Assembly: GCF_024586455.1 (NCBI RefSeq)
Contig: NC_065921.1
Location: forward strand, 87,852,061 to 87,916,060
Direction of reading: 5' to 3'
From: Bactrocera neohumeralis
Taxonomy: Eukaryota > Arthropoda > Insecta > Diptera > Tephritidae
Length of the DNA stretch: 64,000 bases
How positions within the stretch are numbered: position 1 is the stretch's first letter; each line of letters starts with the position of its first letter. A program made the translations under genes and the position numbers. The notes beneath the pieces were generated by a model, which made no database searches, was not told where the DNA came from, and saw only the letters and a program-made list of their open reading frames with translations. This document shows positions 10,253 through 21,520 of the stretch, piece after piece.

Positions 10253-11062
10253 TCAGATCGACAGCTTAGAAATTCAAAAACTTATAAGGTCACCGAGCTT
10301 CAAAATTTGAAATATTTGAAAAACAAATAATTACTTTTTCTTTAGAAATCAATTATTTAATGAAATAAATCTTCCGTCGCCGGAAGGCACGTCAGAGTCA
10401 TTACAAAAGACGCACACTCGAAACAAACAACGAATTGAAAGCTTTCTCCAAAACTACTCATGTAACTTCTGCTCATGCGAGCAGCAAATAATAGTTGGGG
10501 CTTAGCCACTAATATTGCGCTTTCAAATAGTTTGCAAATGGCGCTTTTGTAAGAGATTTCCACTATCACATGCCATTTACTGGCGATAAACTTGGCCCGC
10601 TGACGGGGAGTGTGCGGCAGACACTGAAACAAAGCACACGCAAGCGATGAGAGCAAGAGCAGTCGAAATGAGGAAGCGACAGCAAGGCAACCAACCCAAA
10701 GATCAACAATCAACCAAATTCGCCTGGGGCACAATATCGCTTAGCAAAATATTTCGTACAAAATAGTTGAACTGTGTAAAATGAAGTGTAGAAATTTGCC
10801 TGCGAACACAGCTACATATAGGCTTTGAGTACGAGCGCCTACATTAGTATATATTTTGAGAGTGAGTAGTTTGAGCACAATAGGCAGTGAAACGTTAAAG
10901 TTTCTTGGGTTACTCTTGGGTATATTGTTGTTCAGTTTCTTACTGTCTCACAAAAACAAAAACGCGGAAATGAAGAGCTTTACAAAATGATTTATTTGAT
11001 TCAATTGAAAATTCAAAAGTACCTCAGGCGGTGTGTTATACATATTGTATGCATAGCATCAA
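10253..11062. other. Spacer, no supported gene
   Basis: A minus-strand frame at 10357-10734 (125 codons, hydrophobic near its N-terminus) has no recognisable motif and no splice or promoter support. I treat it as chance. Confidence 0.4.
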
Positions 11063-11167
11063 GCATACATTTGGGCGTTTATAATATACATTTAAGCGCT
11101 TCAAATATACATTTAGGCGCACGATATATACATGTTAGCATTTATAATATACATTTAGGCGCTTTTA
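11063..11167 (+). repeat. 21-bp tandem repeat, five units
   Basis: Five consecutive imperfect 21-bp units of the type ATATACATTTAGGCGCTTATA. The unit is a multiple of three, so a plus-strand frame shows a heptad-like NIHLGA repeat, but nothing else marks it as coding. Confidence 0.85.
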
Positions 11168-13179
11168 ATTCACTTTCTGTGTTTTGTTGTGATGAATCGT
11201 TTTTTTTAAATTGCGATCTAAATATCCTTCATTTTGAGAAACCACAGAAATGTGGCATATTATAAAAGTTTGCGTGTAAGTTTGAAGGAAAATGTGCGGG
11301 GTAATGTAGTGAGAGTGGAGTGAAGACAACGGTTGACAGATTAAATGGATGTAGGATTAATTAGGAGTGAATGGATATTTTTTCTTGCTAGAAGAAGAAG
11401 CTCTAGAAGCAGGCTTATATGATGACTGGGTAGTGACTTTTTTAATGGGCAACATTTGAGCATGAAACTGTGTACTTTTTTCTTTAACTAACAATTTTGT
11501 CTCATTTTTCTGAATACTATGCCATCTGATCAAATTTAAAACGGACTGACAATGAAAAAACTATGTTTTAAAAAAGGTGAGATGAAGGTCATGCAAATAG
11601 ACTTTAATACAGATCTTCATTATCGCCTTCAAAATATAATTTTTTGGAGCGAATATAAACAAGTCAACGCTTAATTCAAGTTTCCATACACTTGTCAAAA
11701 GCCTCGGCTCGGTTGGCTTCAGTAGTGAAGCTTTTGATGAAGATAGGTTACTCAGCGAAGTTGTCCAGCATCTCATTGCCGATCTCTACTTAACATCGTT
11801 TTAGCAAAAGATTTGATGATTTTTTGGTACTTTTGTCGAAATTCCTTCTCCCGTTAACTGCTTATCTTAGTTAATGCGCAAATTAATTCAAAATCTTTAC
11901 TTTAGAAGTTAATAAATTACAAATATCCACTTGCTGTCTTTATGCCTTAGAGTAAACGTTTTTTACAGACTCACACAAACATAAAGGCAATAGTTTGCGC
12001 AAAATTAATTACCCTGAAACATTAGGAATGCATTTAAGTGGAAAAAGTGTTCGAACATTTGCATAAATGAACCATTTTGCCGCTGAGTTACAAGTCTCCG
12101 AGCAGCAATACTCACTTTGCTTGATAAAACTAAACTTTTACGTCCCAGCACACACATATATACACACATACAAATGTGTGTATGCAGACAAAGACAGCCT
12201 TAGAAAAGCAAACGAATATGCATAAAATGACAATTGCAAACAATGGAAAGTTCTTAATAGAATAGTGTCAGTGTCAAGCTAGTGGTGGCAAAGACAAGGA
12301 GAGCGCACGCGTGGCATGGCGTTAAATGGAGAAAAGTTAAAAGGCGGAATTCATAATAAAAATGCAAATTAAAGGCGTCAAGTGCGAAGCAAAAAAGGCA
12401 CACTACTTTCATATTGTACAAGCAATAAGTTGAAGAGTATACAGCGTCAGTATACATATTATATACGTATATATGTATGTGTGTGCATTTGCGTAAAGAA
12501 TGTGACAGCAACAATTATGGGCGACATTAAAGGTCAGGCGGCAAAGTTGAAGTGACATTTTCCATTTATACATATTTGTGTGTGTGTATGCGTGCAATTT
12601 GTTTATTGGAAGCGCTGAAGGCCAGTCAAATGCGCTATAAATCAGTATCTGCCTTTCAAACAAAAAAAAATTAATAATAACAATAATAACAAGTGGGCAG
12701 TGCAATGCCATCAAGCGTCAACTCAATTCTGCCCCGAGCATTTATGCACACATACAAACACAAATATGTATAAATATGTGGCGACACACATTTTTTTTAT
12801 TACTGAAGCCAGTGAGATGCCATTTCTATGCAAATCGGTACAGCGTACGGTGCTCCAGTGGCTCGAAATCAGTTGCCCTTCGCACAAACAGAAAGTTTAA
12901 AGGAGTTTGTGGCTCATACTTGGCAGTCTTTATTGTTGACAAAACTGTTTGCTGCCGTTACTATGCTACTTCAATATTTCTACCTTTTTTGTTGGTTAAT
13001 AACTACAAATTTGTACAGTTATTTGCAACCGCTTGAACATACAGCTGGTATATAGTAGAGTAGACGTCTTTGAAAATGATAAAAAAGAAAGAAATTCATT
13101 GTAAGGTGACACCCAACAGAAATGAAAAATAAACTAACAAACATTAACGAAAAAACAATTTATGGACGATCTGTGGTCG
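11168..13179. other. Spacer, no gene seen
   Basis: AT-rich sequence with CA/TG and TA microsatellites near 12150-12180 and 12450-12490. Frames on both strands are low-complexity shadows. Confidence 0.5.
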
Positions 13180-14760
13180 GTAAAAGGAAAACAGTTTGGG
13201 ATCATACCAGCGCAGCTACAAGAGACTGTTAAGGTGTGATGCAATTGGTTGGCAACTACCTATACGAACTGCATAAGACTGGGTTACTCCCCGGTGGCAT
13301 GGAGACGAGTCCGAGTCACGTTCATCGCGTAGGCTAGCAGGGTCTTCCACGTTACGACCAAGTCCATCAGCCTCTCCTTCTTACTAAAACCTCGGGAGAG
13401 ACGGATGGACTAGTACATTAAGGGCGCATTCCGTGGGACCATTTATACGGAGAGCAGCATGCTTATTGTAAAGGCATATCAGTAGTTACTGCCATGCATA
13501 CCATCGTATCATGGCTTGAGGAAGCCATTAGGATTAAGGAATTTGCAGTTGGGACCTTCCTTGATATAGATCAAGCTTTCAATAACGTACTGACGGAAGC
13601 AATAGCTCTGGATGTTTGTGGGGTTCAATCAAACCTCAAATACCTAATTTTCAGCATACTGTGCGACAGAGTGATTGAAACGGAATAAGGAACGTACGTG
13701 CTCGACGAAATGTGAGTGGGGGAACTTCACAAGGTAGAGTTCTCTCTCCTCTTCTATGGATCCTGGTCGTTAACGACCTGAATAAAAAAACGAGATGATC
13801 GTGGCTGCAGGGTGGTTGCCTATGCACGCGATTTAGCGCTTATGGTTAAAGGAAAGTTCCATAGTATGGGTTACGAATTGACGCAGCGGTATCTCAGCGT
13901 TGTAACAAGTTGAGCAGTCGTAAACGGTTTCACCATCAACCCAAATAAAACCGATATGGTTTTATTCACTAGAAGATACATGATCCCGGCAGCACCGTCC
14001 CTGCAAATGGCAGTCATCCGTCTGCAACCAGCAGTGAAATATCTAGGGCTCATTCTGGATACGAAGCTTTCTTGGAAGTCGAATATCGAAGATAGAGCAA
14101 ACAAGGCGTCGATTGCCTTGTACTGCTGTAGAGGAGCTATTGGCAAAAGGTGGAGTCTTTCTCCGAAAGTGGTCCTCTGACTCTACGATACCATAGTCAA
14201 GCCCAACGTTCAACCGGCGGGGCTAATGTTCATAAGCTCCACTCCAAACCCCTTAACGCTATCTTGCACATATTGCCTGCGGACATCGCCGAAAGGTGTA
14301 TGGCTGCGACAGTTGCCATCAGATTCAGAGTGTCTGGGTTCCTAGAAGAACACGTTTGTGAAAACTTGGAAATCCTCAATCACTTTGACCTCATACCGGA
14401 TCACTTGGATCTTAGAGTAGTGAGTGGGCAGAAACTGTTGAGGAGAGGTGTAGTGAGCTTCTACGCGGATGTGTCAAAGCTTGGGGGAAGGTTGGTGGAG
14501 GTGTTTACTGTCAAGTGCTCTTTATCCACTCCAGTTACAGACTTCCTGACTATTGCAGTGTCTGCCGAGGTTGTAGCCATTAAGGAAGACGTAAGCAGTA
14601 GACGTACAGCTTCGTTTAGAGAAGTAACCATCGATTCAGATATCAGAGAAGCGATACTAGCATTGAACTCATAAACAGTCCCATCAGGGCTGGTCAAACA
14701 GTGCCTAACCTCGCTATCAATAGCATCGAGTGTCTTTGTACTCAACTAAAACAGCTTATG
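13180..14760 (+). pseudogene. LOA/I-like non-LTR retrotransposon ORF2 remnant (RT + RNase H)
   Basis: Plus-strand pieces in three frames follow the order of an ORF2 protein. First come RT fingers (VAWRRVRVTF, about 13300; SLSFLLKPRERRMD, about 13370-13410), then motif A (VGTFLDIDQAFNN, about 13550-13590). The active-site box is mutated to YARDLALMV (about 13820-13850; normally YADD). NPNKTDMVLFTRR and VKYLGLILDTKLSWKSNI follow (13950-14080), then NAILHILPADIAERCMAA (14250-14310), and an RNase H start YADVSKLGGR at 14461 where TDGSK is normal. Stops and frameshifts at about 13690 and 14180 show it is dead. The endonuclease, gag and 3' end are missing. The family is related to the copies at 38900-40750, 43310-44815 and 60555-61235. 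Confidence 0.8.
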
Positions 14761-16230
14761 GCATTATTTAAACATCTTAAAGCCAGTATTTAATATTTCA
14801 AATATCCATGCATAAAACCCCAAGCCAGCACAGGTTGAGTAGTCCAAATCAACATGTCTCAATTTGTCAGAAAAGCATAAATATGTTAGAAAAATGTTCT
14901 GAGCTCTCAGTGCAACAACTAAGTGCTGCCTGCTACACTGCACAAATTGCACAAAAATTAACTGACAAACAGATCAATATATACAATCTTTGCATTTTGC
15001 TTGCTGCTGCCGCACGTACACGCACTTTTCGAGCTTTCGTCTGCATGCCTTCACCGGCAATTGAATCAATTTGAACGACAAACTAACCGAACACTATTAT
15101 TGCACTAACGAATAACTGACTAACTGACTGGCTGACTGCCGAAGAGACTGCCAAAGCTGACTGATGACTGCCCGGAAGTGCATAAAATTTGGTCGAAAAG
15201 CCATAATTCCTTTCCGGCTGCTACGACCGCCTGCGGCAACAACTGCAGCAGCTGAAACTGTAATTGCATTAAAAAATATTTCACACACGCTCACACGCTT
15301 GCATGCGTGTGGGTTATGCAAATATTTGTCTGTGTGTGTGCGTGCGTCGGTGCGGCAGCTTCATACGTTTTCTTTGACCATAAACACTTGCTGCTTGGTT
15401 GAGTTTGCTTGCTGTGCAGCTTTTCTTGCTTTCACTTGAGTAGTTTGCCGACAGTTATTGCCGCAATTCCGGCCATCAAACTGACAAATACGGCACACAC
15501 AAACACACATATAAAAATTAAAAGTCCACAAGACTCTCCACTGAACACATGTTTGTCCGTTTGCGTGTGTGTGTGTGTGTGCATAAAAGTTTACGTCTTC
15601 AGTGGCCGAATGAAATGCGTTTCGGTAAAGTGAGAAACCGCATGCAAACTGGAAATTTACAGTTATTTCTGTGTATTTCTAGCAAATTTGCACAAGCACT
15701 GCATGCGTTCATGTTTTCTGCGCTGACACATTGTCCACGTTGAAAAGTAATATTTTTGCAGCAGACAGCAGTTTCTAATATGCTTGTGTGTGTCAAATAT
15801 GAATGTCCACTCAGATTTGAAGTCACACGCAGGCAATAGATTTTTGTGCAATGACACACGTACACACACATGCACACGCTTTTATTAAGCGTTTTATGAG
15901 CTTTTGCTGGGACGCAAGCATGCTGCTGTTGGCATTGCTTAGCTGTTAAATCAAAGCTGCACTTTGAGTTGTATGTGTGTGTGTGTGTGAGGGGCTCAGC
16001 AGGTACACCGTGGCGTATGAATTATTGATTTCGCTTATTAACTGCCTTATGACAATTTATTGCTTGTGAGTGAATGCATAAATTGTTCAATGTATATATA
16101 CAACTTTTAGTTTACTTTTGAAATTTTAATTATTTTAGTTTTTTATGTTATGTAATATTTATTAAAGCGTCAAAAGTAAAGAATTAACGAAAAATCGCAT
16201 AGTTAGATGTTTTTATACAAACATATCTAT
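14761..16230. other. Spacer with simple repeats
   Basis: Contains ACTG-rich microsatellite sequence (15113-15170), a (GT)n run (15564-15582) and several CA/TG tracts. No coding evidence. Confidence 0.5.
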
Positions 16231-16233
16231 ATG

Positions 16234-16632
16234 CGAACAGGTCCCTCAGCTTTTGAGTTATCAGTTTGAAATTTTGCAAACGATATTTTTTCTATAAGAA
16301 ACTGCTCATTTGTCGGAACCATCGATATTGCACCACTATAGCCTATAGCTGCCATACAAACTGATCGATCAATATCAAGTTCTTGTAAGAAAAACTCTTT
16401 TATTTGGCAAGATATCTTCACAAAAATTGGTACAGATTATTTTCTAAAGCAAGGCTATAGCCTGCGAAAAAATTATTCAGATTGGACTACTATTGCATAT
16501 AGCTGCCATATAAACTGGCTGGTCAAAATCAAGATACGGTTCTTTTATACCCTTTTATGCTATAAAAAATACAAATGTGTCGGCTATTATAGCTATGATG
16601 TACCTCAACGTAAGGTTTTTTCTTGTTTACTG
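16234..16632 (+). repeat. DINE/Helitron-like element with 154-bp repeats (two units)
   Basis: The block begins with the family's leader (GTCCCTCAGCTTTTGAG, CTGCTCATTTGTCGGAACC). It carries the marker TATAGCTGCCATA(C/T)AAACTG at 16342 and 16496, exactly 154 bp apart, and ends in the family's ATTATAGCT..GTTTTTTCTTG tail. It is one of at least eight fragments in the window. Confidence 0.75.
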
Positions 16633-16750
16633 CATAATTTTCTACTAAATTTCTTTAGAAAAATATATTCTATGGCTATGAGTAATATATTCAGGTTAGA
16701 ATACATTATTTTTGTAATGGCGTTTAAGCTGTAAAATGGTTCAAATATAT

Positions 16751-16790
16751 CTTCTTCTTCTTTGCTGGCGTAGACACCGCTTACACGGTT
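16751..16790 (-). mobile_element. Tiny RTE-like 3' end (about 40 bp)
   Basis: The minus strand reads AACCGTGTAAGCGGTGTCTA CGCC followed by a (GAA)-type tail. This matches the 3' UTR and tail of the RTE-like copies ending at 3860 and 54114. It is an extreme 5' truncation. Confidence 0.8.
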
Positions 16791-17941
16791 AATATATATG
16801 TACTATCCATATATTTTTAATATATATTACACTGGTTGATACAACTTTTTGGTTTATGTTTAACAACAACTTTTTGTTAAATGTTAGTATCTCCTACACA
16901 AAAAATAAGAGGGATTTTTTTTTTTTGAGTAACTTTTGCCTTTCTAGCAATTCAAAATTTCAATTTTGGCAAAAGAAACTTTAAGTCCTAAACAAAAAAT
17001 GCCAGAGTTTTTCAATGTCTAGAGTCAGAATTTTAGCAAGAAAACGTAAATTCATAAAATGTTTTTTTTTTTTGTTGATCGGTGTTATGATTTTATTTCT
17101 TGAGTTCATTGCCATGACCATTTACATAATCTACAATTTAATCATTATTATTTAATTTTATATTTTTATTTTTTTAAATTTTTTGTTTTGTATTTTTATG
17201 AGTATTTATAATTATTTAGATTTGTATATTTATGAGTATTTATTAATTTTTGATTTACATTTGCCATTTGCGTTAAATTCTATGAATTCCGCCAACTCGA
17301 CTAATTTTAAATGTTGCTCATACGCCCTGTCACATCAAGCCACTTTGTATATTTTTACAAATCGCACATACACAAGCACCTAAGCTTATCTAAAATGCAC
17401 GCTCACGAACAATAAATATCAAAACAATACGACAATAGAACAATAGAAAACCGCAAAGTAAACAGCAAAAATGATCATTTATTTAATTACTGCAAGGACA
17501 TCATACAAAGCATTTGCATAATTTTAATTTTTTAAGGCGTTCAAAATGCAGATTTAAAAAGTTTTTACTTAATTTTCTAACAAAAACTTATAATTATTAT
17601 TTAATATAAATTTTAGTAAAATTAAAATAAATTTTTTTTGCCCTCGCAACCCTTCTTTCAGTTGAACTGCCAAACCTAATAAATAATCTCAACAGTGCTT
17701 CGCGCAGCGCAGTTCGGTTGAGTTCAAAACAACGTTGACACACTTGTGCAGTGACATCGGGCAAATTACTTGGCTTTCAGCGCCCGCCTGCAGCGGCAAT
17801 TCAGCTACATACGGACGCTTGTGTATGTGTGAGCACAGCAGATGAAGCTAGAAACCAGAATTTGAAAAAAATATATATCTCAATATATATAATATAAAAA
17901 ATATATGTATATGTATATATGAAAATATATATAAATACATA
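16791..17941. other. AT-rich spacer
   Basis: Very AT-rich with T-runs (16917-16926, 17062-17073) and TA microsatellites (17865-17940). A GC-richer patch at 17690-17830 has a GCAGTTCGGTTGAGTTC word like fly 5' ends, but without a matching downstream element. Confidence 0.45.
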
Positions 17942-19333
17942 CAGTATCCGACAAAACTATGTATACTGAAAGTTGAAAAGAAAATTATCATATCTTTTGA
18001 AAAGTGAAATTTATTTTTTTGCATGGTTTTTGTTTTTGCTTATGAGTATACTACATACAAACAATTAAATTAATTTTCTGCATTTTAGTGCTAGTGACTG
18101 CAAAATACGCGGTTCTGAAAAAGAGAAATTCAAAAAAGTATGTATACCCGAATAAATTTTGAGGTTACCTTCACACTAGAGCTTCAATATTTAGTGTTGC
18201 CACCCTTAGCATTAATTAATGCCAATAGACGTCGAGGCATGCTGTCAACCAAGTTTTGAAGGAGTGACTGGGGTATATTTTCCCAGGAAATTTATTAAAA
18301 ATCTCGCCTTTATTTGAACGGCAGGAAGATAAGCTTGTCATCCAAATATTGCCATAAGTGCTCAATGGGGTTTAAGTCGGGGCTTGGTAGGAGTATTTTT
18401 TGTTCGAAGCATTCTTTTGCAACCCTACTTGTATGCTTGGGGTCGTTGTCCTGCTGGTATATGAAGTTATACTGTATGCCCATTTTTTGCGTAGCTGGCT
18501 CCAAATTGGTACTTAACATTTGAACATAAGACTCTCCCGTCATTTTACCTTCGATCATTAGGAGATTTGAGAGACCACTGTAGCTAAAATAACCCCAAAC
18601 CAATACATTTCCGCCTCCAAACTTTATGGTGCTTTGAATGCATTTACTCTGAAGCTTCTCGTGGCTCTTTCGCCAAACTTTTTGCCGTCCTTTAGTATTT
18701 TTAAATTCAAATTTGCTTTCATCACTCCAAATTACTTTTTTCCAAAAATTTGGTGGCAGTTTGTAATACTTTTTTGCAAACTCCAATCGTGCCTTTAAAT
18801 TTTTCTTGCTGATGAACGGTTTTTTAATCTTGTAGTGGCTGGAATACCCGTCCTCTCGAATTCTTCGTTGAATTGTTCGCTCAAAACATCTATTTGAAGG
18901 CTCTGCTTAATAAATCGGGCTGATACATCGGATCTTTTGTCACTTCTCTCACTATTTTTGTCTCTTCGCGCACTGTAGTTACTCTAGGGCGGCCTGATCT
19001 TGGAGCACTCTCTAGCCCACCATTTTTTTGGTAATTTTTGATCACTTTTTGGATTGTGGCCTTGCTTTTAGAATATTTGTTTGCAATTTTTCCGTATCCC
19101 ATTCCATCTAAATGATCATGAACAATCAATTTTCGCAGGTCAACGCTTATTTCTGCAGATCTTGGCATTTCACTAAATAAAATCTTTATATTATTTACCC
19201 AAACACTTTTATCGAGTATAAAATGATGAAATTTTACCTTTGTCGACTTTGTTTCTAAATATTTGCAAAAACTATTTACGCAAAGAAGCACTACGCACAA
19301 ATATTGCCACGGTATACATAATTTTGTCGCCTG
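17942..19333 (-). mobile_element. Tc1-like transposon with both inverted repeats
   Basis: The left end reads TA then CAGTATCCGACAAAACTATG and TATAC. The reverse complement of the right end reads CAGGCGACAAAATTATGTAT AC, an imperfect match to it. Length is about 1.39 kb, close to an intact Tc1-like element (1.3-1.7 kb). It encodes one transposase on the minus strand. The right TA is degenerate (CA). Confidence 0.85.
18184..19168 (-). pseudogene. Tc1-like transposase (DD34E), frameshifted
   Basis: The likely start is the Met of MPRSAEISVDLRKLI (complement of about 19168), not the longer frame to 19336, which reads through the inverted repeat. A paired-like HTH follows (YGKIANKYSKSKATIQKVI, GRPRVTTVREE). 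A frameshift occurs near 18895, then FERTIQRRIREDGY. The catalytic triad is visible: VIWSDESKFEF (Asp 1), FIYQQDNDPKHTS (Asp 2), LLPSPDLNPIEHLW (Glu). After YLDDKLIF there are three in-frame stops within about 40 bases, and the same frame resumes with WENIPQSLLQNLVDSMPRR to NTKY and TGA at 18184-18186. All active-site residues are kept, so decay is fairly recent, but the copy cannot make a whole protein. Confidence 0.88.
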
Positions 19334-19679
19334 CAAAGTTCAACTGATCATCAACAAGTGCACATTCTGCAAAAAATAAAAGCTAACGGTATATCATACC
19401 GTTATTATTTGTCAACTTACAGTGTGCACTTACCGTATGTACAAATATATAAAAAAAATATTCAAAGATATAAAATGTGCTGGGGTATATGTATATATGT
19501 ATATGAAAATATATACAATAATAAGCGTCTACTAACACACTGCAAATTCATAACCAATACACATACACATGCACTTCTCAATCACAGATTCATCAACACA
19601 CACATACACACTCGCAAGCGCCAGCAGCACTGTCTTGACGAAGTCTTGGAAACGCTCATTATTTAAATTTTCTGCTTAC
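19334..19679. other. Spacer with a short perfect hairpin
   Basis: Bases 19384-19404 form a perfect 9-bp stem with a 3-base loop (TAACGGTAT-ATC-ATACCGTTA). The rest is AT-rich with CA runs. Confidence 0.5.
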
Positions 19680-20217
19680 CACATCAGCGCGGCTGCCATT
19701 GAAGCTGTGAAGCGCACAATGAGCGCAAGCAAAAGAAAATATGAATGAAAACGCGCATGTATGCATGTGTGTGTGTGTGTTGGTTCAAATAAAGCGAGTA
19801 AGTCGTGAAAAACGTGAAAAAGTGTAGAAGAAGCAAAACAGCAGCGAAATCAAACTAACAGCTTGGATATTTGAAAGTGCAAAGAAAACGAAAAATTACG
19901 CTCTGGGGTTTGATGCACTCAAAGCGCCGTTCGGCGGGACAACCGAAAGCGGGGTGGCGGGTGCACATAGCCGGTGTGACGAATGAATGAAGAATAGCTG
20001 GCGGATTTGCTGTGTGTGGAAGTGCGCGAAATTCGAAAGTGTCATTTGCCCTGAAACCTCAGCACAGCGCGCGCTTGGCTTAAGCAGCTAAAGAAATTGC
20101 ACTAAGCAAGCACAAATAAAAGTGTAAACAAAAACGAAAAGAAAGAAATGAAAAGTATGAGAAATCTTAGCGCCGTATATGTACGCCGAAAGAAAAATAT
20201 ATGTATATGTGAAAGTG
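19680..20217 (+). other. Candidate 5'-UTR exon with splice donor
   Basis: A moderately GC-rich, non-repetitive block contains runs like GTGAAAAACGTGAAAAAGTG and AGCAAAACAGCAGCGAAATC, typical of long fly 5' UTRs. It ends at AAAGTG|GTAAGA, a good donor at 20218. No long reading frame runs through it, as expected for a UTR. The start is uncertain (an ATCAGC initiator-like word lies near 19683). Transcript data would be needed; this is inference from composition. Confidence 0.3.
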
Positions 20218-21489
20218 GTAAGACAAGCGAATTTTTCTTGAAGTGACAGCACAAATTGTGTCAAGGATGGGCGGCGCTAGCCTGCAGTGGGCGCATACTT
20301 CGAACAAAGGCGCGCAAGACTGTTGACTATATGTATAATAAAAGCCAAGGTGTTTGTTGTTGTTCTGATTATATGATTTTTTGTTGTTCTCATTTTATGC
20401 TACTGTTGTTTTTTGCAGTCGTTTAGAACTTTTTTCTCACCAAATCATGCCAGTCAGTCAAGCAGATTGCAGCGGGATTAAGTGCGTGTCACTGAGATAT
20501 ACATATTTGTGTTGATGTTTGTGTGCATAATATGTGACAGTTATGAAATTAACTAATTGTTAGCGCCTTGGATCTGCTGTAAAGTGGTGTGCGTTGACAT
20601 GCTCAGCTTGGATGAGATTCTTTTTAACCAAAAAATGTAACCGAGTGTGTGGATTCCTTTTTTGCGGTTATCACTATCAAAGAATCAAGCAGAACCACAC
20701 CACTTTTTTGTTGTTGTGAGACCACCATTTGATATGCTTAGTATTTTTAGCCGCATTTTTTTTTAATTTTATGGTCTTCAACTCTATATCTGGCAATAAG
20801 GCCAAAAATACTTTGTAAACCCACTAAACACAGTGATTTTCAGGAAGAAAATGCGAAATTTTGCGATTCGGTCCAAAGCATGTGCTTGAGCGTGAGCTTA
20901 GCTTAGTAAAGCTAAGTGCGTTTTCTTCTTCTTTTCGTTGCTTAACCAGAATTTCAGGCTTTATACTACTTTCAACGAGAAAAATTGTACTGAAAAAGCT
21001 AAGATTTTTCTAGCAAAATGATACTTTTAGGACAGAAACTAATAAAATAATAATAAGGAGTAAAAAATAATGAAAATATCACGCTCATATAGTCAGAAAA
21101 GTGTAAAAGCGTATCCTTATCCCGAAAATGTTCAGTTTTTTTCAATTTCCTGCACAACAAGCAAGCATTAATAGGAAATCAGCGCTTTGTCAGACTTTAT
21201 AAATATAAGTAGCTCCACTTCCAGCACTCTAACTGTCCGTCTCTTTGAGTTTGTGAAAATAGTTTCATTCAACTTACAGCCTACACCTTAAATTATACGG
21301 AAATTGCAGTCTTTTTCCAAGTACGGCCTACAATTTGCAGCATAATTTTGCAGTTTCATTTAGCTTACTCTTCAACATTTCACTCAAATATGATTAATTG
21401 TGCACAACATACGCACATTGCTTGAATTATGAAGGCTATAAGCCGGCTGGTAGTGTGATGCGCTATATTTAAGCCCACTGTATATCCTG
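20218..21489. other. Spacer, no gene seen
   Basis: AT-rich with T-runs. No conserved motif was noticed. Confidence 0.5.
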
Positions 21490-21520
21490 ACGGCTATATT
21501 CTATGCCAGTAAAGAAGAAG
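21490..21520 (+). mobile_element. Possible RTE-like tail remnant
   Basis: CGGCTATA, a short gap, then TATGCCAGTAAAGAAGAAG resembles the end of the RTE-like 3' UTR and tail at 3816-3860. It is very short, so chance is possible. Confidence 0.4.

Noticed and set aside
10357..10734. Minus-strand frame of 125 codons with a hydrophobic N-terminal part
   Set aside because: Could pass for a secreted protein, but there is no cleavage-site pattern, domain or flanking gene structure.
17690..17830. Possible promoter with GCAGTTCGGTTGAGTTC
   Set aside because: No DPE at the required +28 spacing and no TATA box at a fitting distance.
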